11,429 bases of DNA. It comes from Ferruginibacter sp. Lineage in GTDB: Bacteria; Bacteroidota; Bacteroidia; Chitinophagales; Chitinophagaceae. Position 1 is the stretch's first letter. Each line of letters starts with the position of its first letter. Made by a program: the position numbers and the translations under genes. Under the pieces are notes generated by a model, which saw nothing but the letters and a program-made list of their open reading frames with translations, was not told the DNA's origin and searched no databases. The DNA is taken from assembly GCA_025357775.1 (NCBI GenBank), contig JANXOQ010000478.1:1-11429 (forward strand), in the 5' to 3' direction. This document shows, piece by piece, positions 7,110-11,429 of this stretch.

Positions 7110-9149
7110 TTAAGCAATCTTGCTCCACTTTGTTTTTCCTTTTTGAGAAATTAAATAATTTTTCACAGGTTCATTTTCGTTCAATTCAATATCGGGGTCT
7201 ACTTCTAATATTTTCTCTACTACGTCTCTAGCAAACTCTAGCATTACCTTATCGTTTACAATACTAGCTAGTTTAAAATTTAATGCACCACTTTGCCTTG
7301 TACCTTCTATTTCGCCAGGCCCCCGCAATTCAAGGTCTTTTTCTGATATTAAAAAACCATCGTTTGTTGATACCATTATTTTCATACGCTCTTTTCCATC
7401 GTTAGATAATTTTTTTCCTGTAAGTAAAACGCAATAACTTTTGTCTGCTCCACGCCCTACACGCCCACGCAGCTGGTGCAGTTGCGATAAGCCAAATCGC
7501 TCAGCACTTTCAATAACCATTACTGATGCATTTGGTACATTTACTCCTACTTCTATTACTGTTGTACTTACCATTATTTGAGTCTCACCCTTTACAAAAC
7601 GCTGCATGTTATTTTCTTTTACCACCGCATCTTGCTTGCCATGCACCATGCTTATCCAATATTTTGGTTCAGGAAAAAATGATTTTATTTCTTCATAGCC
7701 TTTCATTAAATTTTCAAAATCGAGTGTACTACTCTCTTCTATTAATGGGTACACAACATACACTTGCCGCCCTTTTGCAATTTCTATTTTTATAAAATCC
7801 ATTATCTGTGATCTGGCACTTTCATTTCTGTGTATAGTTTCAATTGGCTTTCTACCAGGTGGTAGCTCATCCATTACACTATAATCTAAATCGCCGTAGG
7901 CAGTAAGCGCAAGCGTACGTGGTATGGGCGTTGCGGTCATTACGAGTACATGAGGGGGGATGGTATTTTTATCTCTCAACTGTGCTCTTTGTGCTACACC
8001 AAATTTATGTTGCTCATCAATTATGGCAAGCCCTAGGTTTTTAAAATTTACTTTGGGTTCTATTACTGCATGTGTGCCTATTAAAAAATTTGCTGTACCG
8101 TCTTCTGCATCTTTTAATATTTCCTTACGTGATTTTGCTTTTACTGAGCCTGTAAGTAGGTGCAATTTTACGGGCATATCTTTTAGCATTTCGCTTATAC
8201 CTATAAAATGCTGTGTAGCCAATATTTCTGTGGGTGCCATTAGTACACTTTGAAAACCATTATCCGAAGCTATGAGCATGCAAAGCAAAGCCACCATTGT
8301 TTTTCCGCTACCTACATCGCCTTGTAATAGTCTACTCATTTGTCTGCCACTGCCTGTATCTTTTCGTATTTCTTTTAGCACTCTTTTTTGTGCACCAGTA
8401 AGGGTAAAGGGTAAATAATTATTATAAAACTGGTTAAATAAATCTCCCACAGATTCAAATACATTACCCTTGCTAAACCTGTGGCGCTGCATTCGTGTAA
8501 TTTGCATACGCATTTGTGCAAAAAATAATTCTTCAAATTTTAAACGACGAAGTGCATGTTGGTAATGTTTTTCTGTAGCAGGAAAATGTATTTGCTTATA
8601 CGCCTCATACCTGCGCATAAGTTTGTATTCTGTAAGCGTAGTTTCTGGTAAGTTTTCGGGTAAATCTTTTGGGGTTATTTTTAAAAATAGTTCTGCCGTA
8701 AATTTTCCAAACACACTCCCCGTAATACCTCTTGCTTTTAGTTTTTCTGTGGATGGATAAATTGGTTCAAGTGTAACTTTACCATCCATTTTTTGTGGTG
8801 AAAAATTTTCAATTTCAGGGTGAGCTATTTGTGGCGTACCCATAAAAAAACCAAGCTTACCAAATACTAAATATTGATGCCCCACATGCATTACTTTTTG
8901 TACAAAATTGATGCCTTGAAACCATACCAAATCAATTATACTTGAGCCATCTTTTAACTTACCTACCAATCTTTTTCCTCTGTTTTCCCCTACCAATTCT
9001 AAGCTCAATAATTTTCCAGCCACATAAGCATACTCATTATTTTGGTTAAGTTCAGCTATAGAATCTACCTGCGTTTTGTCTACATGCCTAAAGGGAAAAT
9101 GATTGAGCAAATCATTGTAAGTATGTATGTTTAAATCCTTACGCAGCAT
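7110..9149 (-). CDS. recG: ATP-dependent DNA helicase RecG (coordinates to first ATG; true start probably upstream)
   Basis: Branched-DNA translocase that regresses stalled forks and processes recombination intermediates. Numbered from ATG 9149 (679 residues): the OB-fold wedge domain is roughly 35-160; helicase motif I is GDVGSGKT (277-284); motif II is DEQH (378-381), the RecG/Mfd form of the DEAH box; motif III is TATPIPRTLA (405-414); motif VI is QLHQLRGRVGRG (556-567); and the RecG-specific C-terminal TRG segment is DGFLISEKDLELRGPGEIEG (597-616) plus TRQSG. All catalytic motifs are intact. The reading frame stays open upstream of 9149 and encodes LQTPIEYLTGVSAQRGD, a typical RecG N-terminus, so this ATG is probably internal. 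It is convergent with the small-peptide gene and co-directional with the DEAD-box gene about 480 bp upstream. Confidence 0.95.
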   Translation of the reverse strand: MLRKDLNIHTYNDLLNHFPFRHVDKTQVDSIAELNQNNEYAYVAGKLLSLELVGENRGKRLVGKLKDGSSIIDLVWFQGINFVQKVMHVGHQYLVFGKLGFFMGTPQIAHPEIENFSPQKMDGKVTLEPIYPSTEKLKARGITGSVFGKFTAELFLKITPKDLPENLPETTLTEYKLMRRYEAYKQIHFPATEKHYQHALRRLKFEELFFAQMRMQITRMQRHRFSKGNVFESVGDLFNQFYNNYLPFTLTGAQKRVLKEIRKDTGSGRQMSRLLQGDVGSGKTMVALLCMLIASDNGFQSVLMAPTEILATQHFIGISEMLKDMPVKLHLLTGSVKAKSRKEILKDAEDGTANFLIGTHAVIEPKVNFKNLGLAIIDEQHKFGVAQRAQLRDKNTIPPHVLVMTATPIPRTLALTAYGDLDYSVMDELPPGRKPIETIHRNESARSQIMDFIKIEIAKGRQVYVVYPLIEESSTLDFENLMKGYEEIKSFFPEPKYWISMVHGKQDAVVKENNMQRFVKGETQIMVSTTVIEVGVNVPNASVMVIESAERFGLSQLHQLRGRVGRGADKSYCVLLTGKKLSNDGKERMKIMVSTNDGFLISEKDLELRGPGEIEGTRQSGALNFKLASIVNDKVMLEFARDVVEKILEVDPDIELNENEPVKNYLISQKGKTKWSKIA

Positions 9150-9203
9150 ATCTCCCCGCTGTGCAGATACCCCTGTGAGGTATTCGATGGGGGTTTGTAA
9201 TAT
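9150..9203 (-). other. recG: probable N-terminal extension of recG lacking a canonical start codon
   Basis: In frame with recG, 9203 down to 9150 reads ATA (Ile), then LQTPIEYLTGVSAQRGD, directly before Met at 9149. Family RecG proteins commonly begin M-x-TPIEYLKGVGP-like, so the conserved N-terminus starts at or near 9203. I found no ATG, GTG or TTG in this frame between 9150 and about 9310. The most natural start by alignment is the ATA codon at 9203. Alternatives are a sequencing error, a recent start-codon mutation with fallback to ATG 9149, or another near-cognate start. Confidence 0.6.
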
Positions 9204-9225
9204 ATTATTTTGTGAATTGATTATG

Positions 9226-9256
9226 CAAATATAAAGCGTGTGGAGGGAAGTGGCAA
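9226..9256 (-). promoter_or_regulatory. promoter of recG (Bacteroidota -33/-7 type)
   Basis: On the minus strand TATATTTG (9233 to 9226) is an exact match to the Bacteroidota -7 consensus TAnnTTTG, and a TTG (9256-9254, within ACTTGCC) stands 20 nt upstream, the usual distance for the -33 element. Transcription would start near 9220, about 17 nt before the proposed ATA start and about 70 nt before ATG 9149. Confidence 0.6.
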
Positions 9257-9612
9257 GTAGGGTATGATAAGTGTGGATTAGTAATAAGGGTGTGGGAAGT
9301 ATTTTTATTAAAAAAAATTTGGTGAAATTTAAAAAATATTAGAATTGTAATTATTGATTGTCCACAAAAATATTATATCAATTATACGAGAAACACTTTT
9401 TTCTTAAAACTAAATACCCTTTAGATACAATAGGGTCATTTGACTTATAAGGTATAATAAAATTGTATAAATATATATATATAATTAATTAAAACATGAA
9501 GGAAACAAACAGGAAATAAATTTTTTGTTTTTCTCATTTAAATGGACATAATAATTTAAAAAATAGAAACAAGTACAACTGAAAAAATAGAAAACTTAAC
9601 AAGCTAATTATC

Positions 9613-9629
9613 AAAAAAAGGGAGACCCT
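9613..9629 (-). terminator. probable intrinsic terminator of the DEAD-box helicase gene
   Basis: Read on the minus strand, AGGG-TCT-CCCT is a short G-C rich hairpin followed directly by a run of seven T. It lies about 55 nt beyond the DEAD-box stop codon, a natural distance. The stem is only four pairs, so it may be of moderate strength. Confidence 0.5.
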
Positions 9630-9630
9630 C

Positions 9631-9711
9631 ATGTTATCAGCATACAACAAAATACCATTTATTTTAGCTCTACTTTTTGGCATTATTTACTTTCAAACTT
9701 TTTCCCCTTAA
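9631..9711 (+). CDS. possible 26-residue single-span membrane peptide, antisense to the DEAD-box 3' end
   Basis: ATG 9631 to TAA 9711 encodes 26 residues: a short N-terminus (MLSAYNK), one hydrophobic segment IPFILALLFGIIYF, and the tail QTFSP. AGGGAG stands 6 nt before the ATG, resembling a Shine-Dalgarno sequence, although Bacteroidota seldom depend on one and these bases also form the DEAD-box terminator. The last third overlaps the DEAD-box gene on the other strand. It may be chance; I recognise no family. Confidence 0.2.
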   Translation: MLSAYNKIPFILALLFGIIYFQTFSP

Positions 9712-10903
9712 AGTTCCGCTTTCCCTTGAAACCAGTACTCCTTCTTTCAGTAATATTATATTCAGGCTGAACCCCCAACTCTTCGGGTATTGCACATTTT
9801 GTAACTTCCTTTTCTATTAGTTTTTCTATGTCAAAAAATTTTCGTTGCTCTTTTTCATTTATGAGAGTGTAAGCAGTGCCATCAGCCTCTGCACGGGCTG
9901 TACGACCTATTCGGTGTACATAATCTTCACCATCGTGTGGCACATCAAAATTTATTACAAGGTCTATATCATCTATATCAATACCACGGCTAAGAATATC
10001 TGTGGCTACTAGCACTGGTAACCTACCACTTCTAAATTGCATAAGCGTATCTTCTCGTTGGTCTTGGTCAAGGTCGCTGTGTATTTCGCCTGCATTTACT
10101 TTACTGCGTACCAAATCTCTAGTAAGTTGTTTTACACTAAGTTTACTGCTACAAAATACTACCACTTTTTTAAAGTTTTTAGTTTTTAGTAAATGTACAA
10201 TCAGCGGTATTTTTTGTGTATCATATACAACAAATGCAAACTGTTTTATTTTTTCTGCAGGCTTGCTTATAGATATGCTTACTTCTTCGGGGTTATGCAA
10301 AATTGTTTTAGCAAGGTTGCGTATTTTTGGTGGCATGGTTGCAGAAAACAATAAATTTTGTCGCTGCTTTGGTAAATGCTGTATAATAAAATCAATATCA
10401 TCATAAAACCCCATATCTAACATTCTATCTGCTTCGTCTAATACCAAATATTTTAAGTTGTCTAATTTTACATAGCCCATTTTTATATGGCTCATCATTT
10501 TACCTGGTGTGCACACTACAAAATCTGCACCCATGGTTAGTGCCTTTTTTTCTTGCACAAATGCATTGCCATCCCCACCTCCATAAATTGGAATAGAACT
10601 AATTGATGTAAAATAAGAAAGCCCTTCTAAATGTTGTGCTATCTGTATGGCAAGTTCTCTAGTAGGTACTATCACCATGCAGGTTATGCTAAGGGGGTCG
10701 TGCACTTCTCCAAGCATTTTATGAATTAGTGGCAATAGAAATGCAGCTGTTTTTCCAGTACCTGTTTGCGCAGATGCTATAATGTCTTTGCCTGCAAGTA
10801 TGTAAGGTATTACTTGCTCTTGTACGGGTGTAGCGGTGTCGTAGTTGGATGCCTCTATACCTTCTTGCAGGCGTGCATCAAAGTTAAATTCTGTAAATTT
10901 CAA
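9683..10903 (-). CDS. DEAD-box ATP-dependent RNA helicase (RhlE-like), TTG start
   Basis: ATP-dependent RNA unwinding in ribosome assembly or mRNA turnover in the cytoplasm; the exact role cannot be read from sequence. It has 406 residues. The Q motif region is FNFDARLQEGI...TPVQEQ (6-30), motif I AQTGTGKT (45-52), Ia PTRELA (80-85), Ib TPGK (132-135, Lys where Arg is usual), II DEAD (156-159), III SAT (187-189), and motif VI HRIGRTAR (330-337). The basic tail RRSTGFKGKRNFKGKKF (387-403) probably contacts RNA. The start codon at 10903 is TTG: the frame is closed by TAA at 10931-10933 and no ATG or GTG lies between, while KFTEFNF immediately after is the expected family N-terminus. It is monocistronic by appearance, with a candidate terminator downstream. 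Confidence 0.94.
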   Translation of the reverse strand: MKFTEFNFDARLQEGIEASNYDTATPVQEQVIPYILAGKDIIASAQTGTGKTAAFLLPLIHKMLGEVHDPLSITCMVIVPTRELAIQIAQHLEGLSYFTSISSIPIYGGGDGNAFVQEKKALTMGADFVVCTPGKMMSHIKMGYVKLDNLKYLVLDEADRMLDMGFYDDIDFIIQHLPKQRQNLLFSATMPPKIRNLAKTILHNPEEVSISISKPAEKIKQFAFVVYDTQKIPLIVHLLKTKNFKKVVVFCSSKLSVKQLTRDLVRSKVNAGEIHSDLDQDQREDTLMQFRSGRLPVLVATDILSRGIDIDDIDLVINFDVPHDGEDYVHRIGRTARAEADGTAYTLINEKEQRKFFDIEKLIEKEVTKCAIPEELGVQPEYNITERRSTGFKGKRNFKGKKFESK

Positions 10904-10925
10904 AACTTTGTAATTATTATTTGGG

Positions 10926-10933
10926 TAAAGTTA
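10926..10933 (-). promoter_or_regulatory. possible -7 promoter box for the DEAD-box gene
   Basis: On the minus strand TAACTTTA (one mismatch to TAnnTTTG) ends 22 nt before the TTG start. It matches the box before psd and has nearly the same distance to the start codon as the boxes of psd and recG. No clear -33 TTTG was seen. Confidence 0.3.
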
Positions 10934-11184
10934 AGTTGTTTTTGGGGTAAGATGTTTTTTGGTAAATTTTTACGCCATGTAAAATTCTACAAATAGTTTA
11001 ACAAAAAATATTTTATCATTTCTTAATGAAAATAATACCATTTCTTATTGGTTTTAATACATGGATTATAATTATTAAAGACTTTTGTGGGATTGCTTTA
11101 CCAATTATTATTTATGATTGTTTATAATGCAAAAACTATTTTTTATTTTAGTATTTCCTAAGCGACAAACATCAATCAAGTTAA

Positions 11185-11333
11185 TTTTGCATAGCTATTG
11201 GTGAAAACCAAGGTAAGATGCGTAGCACCGGTGCTTTTGAAACCAACAGTGATATGGTAAAGCAAAAAATAAATTAGATATAGCAGCCAATGCCTGCCAT
11301 ATTGAAAAAAATAAAATTTAGAATTGTATATTG
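11185..11333 (+). pseudogene. possible decayed coding fragment in two frames
   Basis: One frame (11185-11277, opened by a TAA at 11182) encodes FCIAIGENQGKMRSTGAFE and on to VKQKIN before TAG. A second phase (11271-11333) encodes KLDIAANACHIEKIKFRIVY before TGA. Both have balanced, protein-like composition unlike random AT-rich sequence, and they overlap end to end, as a frameshifted remnant would. I recognise no family and no start codon is convincing. Confidence 0.25.
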
Positions 11334-11371
11334 AGTTCAGTTATCTAATATCTCTTATCTAAAAACTAACC

Positions 11372-11429
11372 ATGGGAATAGCAGAAATAAACAACAACAC
11401 TAACACCATTACAATCAAAGCAAATCTTT
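11372..11429 (+). CDS. start of an unidentified gene running off the right edge (partial)
   Basis: ATG 11372 opens a frame of 19 complete codons to the window edge, encoding MGIAEINNNTNTITIKANL. There is no signal peptide. Composition is Asn- and Thr-rich. It is preceded by a short repeated TTATCT motif (11340-11345 and 11355-11360). Too little is present to suggest a function; it could also be a chance frame. Confidence 0.5.
   Translation, partial: MGIAEINNNTNTITIKANL

Larger units (their letters stand above)
9204..9682. other. intergenic region between the two helicase genes
   Basis: From the recG side it holds the recG promoter; a G-rich, nearly C-free plus-strand tract (about 9236-9300) with several GG/GGG runs; AT-rich sequence with an alternating TA tract near 9466-9482; a weak ACCCT/AGGGT inverted repeat (9416-9420, 9432-9436); and the probable terminator of the DEAD-box gene. 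The only small reading frame worth noting is the plus-strand one at 9631. No RNA gene was recognised. Confidence 0.6.
10904..11371. other. intergenic region with protein-like fragments but no intact gene
   Basis: It holds the DEAD-box upstream region (plus strand G/T-rich and C-poor, about 10918-10975), then AT-rich sequence. Around 11127-11333 there are short frames that look like decayed coding sequence in at least two phases, a GAAA-tetraloop hairpin (11198-11211), and a perfect 12-bp palindrome AGCACCGGTGCT (11224-11235). Nothing identifiable was found. Confidence 0.5.

Noticed and set aside
7526..7795. Plus-strand open frame inside recG
   Set aside because: Lies wholly antisense to conserved RecG motifs, has low-complexity Leu-rich composition, and is a shadow frame.
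9439..9458. Sigma70-like promoter from TTGACT and TATAAT-like sequence
   Set aside because: The two elements are only about 9 bp apart, far below the 16-18 bp required, and Bacteroidota use a different consensus.
9466..9482. Alternating TA tract as a functional microsatellite or origin element
   Set aside because: A short TA run is unremarkable in such AT-rich intergenic DNA, and no DnaA-box cluster or replication gene is nearby.
11185..11280. tRNA or tmRNA-like gene around the GAAA hairpin
   Set aside because: No cloverleaf, no TTCGANNC-type T-loop and no CCA-compatible acceptor stem could be paired.

Overview
The window looks like a chromosomal stretch of an AT-rich member of the Bacteroidota, probably close to Chitinophagaceae or another Sphingobacteriia-like lineage. 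The evidence is the overall protein style (Lys/Asn/Ile-rich sequences, adaptor motifs typical of Bacteroidota metal-efflux systems), A-rich leaders without clear Shine-Dalgarno sequences, and promoter-like boxes of the TAnnTTTG type. This assignment is inference from the sequence; no search was run.

Left half (about 84-5969, plus strand): a complete tripartite heavy-metal efflux operon in the order RND pump (CzcA/CusA family), TolC-family outer-membrane channel, periplasmic adaptor. Together these would span inner membrane, periplasm and outer membrane and export metal cations using the proton gradient. The acidic TM4 signature of the pump fits divalent cations (Co/Zn/Cd/Ni type) better than Cu(I)/Ag(I). 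No metal-responsive regulator lies in the window, but two overlapping AT-rich inverted repeats precede the pump. The pump carries an unusual in-frame insert in its TM4-TM5 cytoplasmic loop, made of 7-bp tandem units in inverted arrangement.

Middle (6069-7051, plus strand): a short-form phosphatidylserine decarboxylase (psd), then a 61-residue secreted Lys/Cys-rich peptide of unknown function, closed by a good intrinsic terminator. The two genes face recG convergently.

Right half (7110-10903, minus strand): recG (ATP-dependent DNA helicase for fork and recombination intermediates) and, upstream of it, a DEAD-box RNA helicase. They are separated by about 480 bp holding a probable terminator for the RNA helicase and a promoter for recG, so they are probably separate transcription units. 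Both helicases appear to lack an ATG at the expected start: the RNA helicase begins with TTG, and recG has a conserved N-terminus extending upstream of its first ATG with no ATG/GTG/TTG available.

Right edge (10904-11429): about 470 bp without a convincing intact gene, containing protein-like fragments in shifted frames and a perfect 12-bp palindrome, then the first 19 codons of an unidentified plus-strand gene running off the window.

The most noteworthy items are the heptamer inverted-repeat insert inside czcA, the apparent non-canonical start of recG with a matching promoter just upstream, and the small secreted Cys-rich peptide. I did not see a CRISPR array, an insertion sequence, an RNA gene or a defence system.
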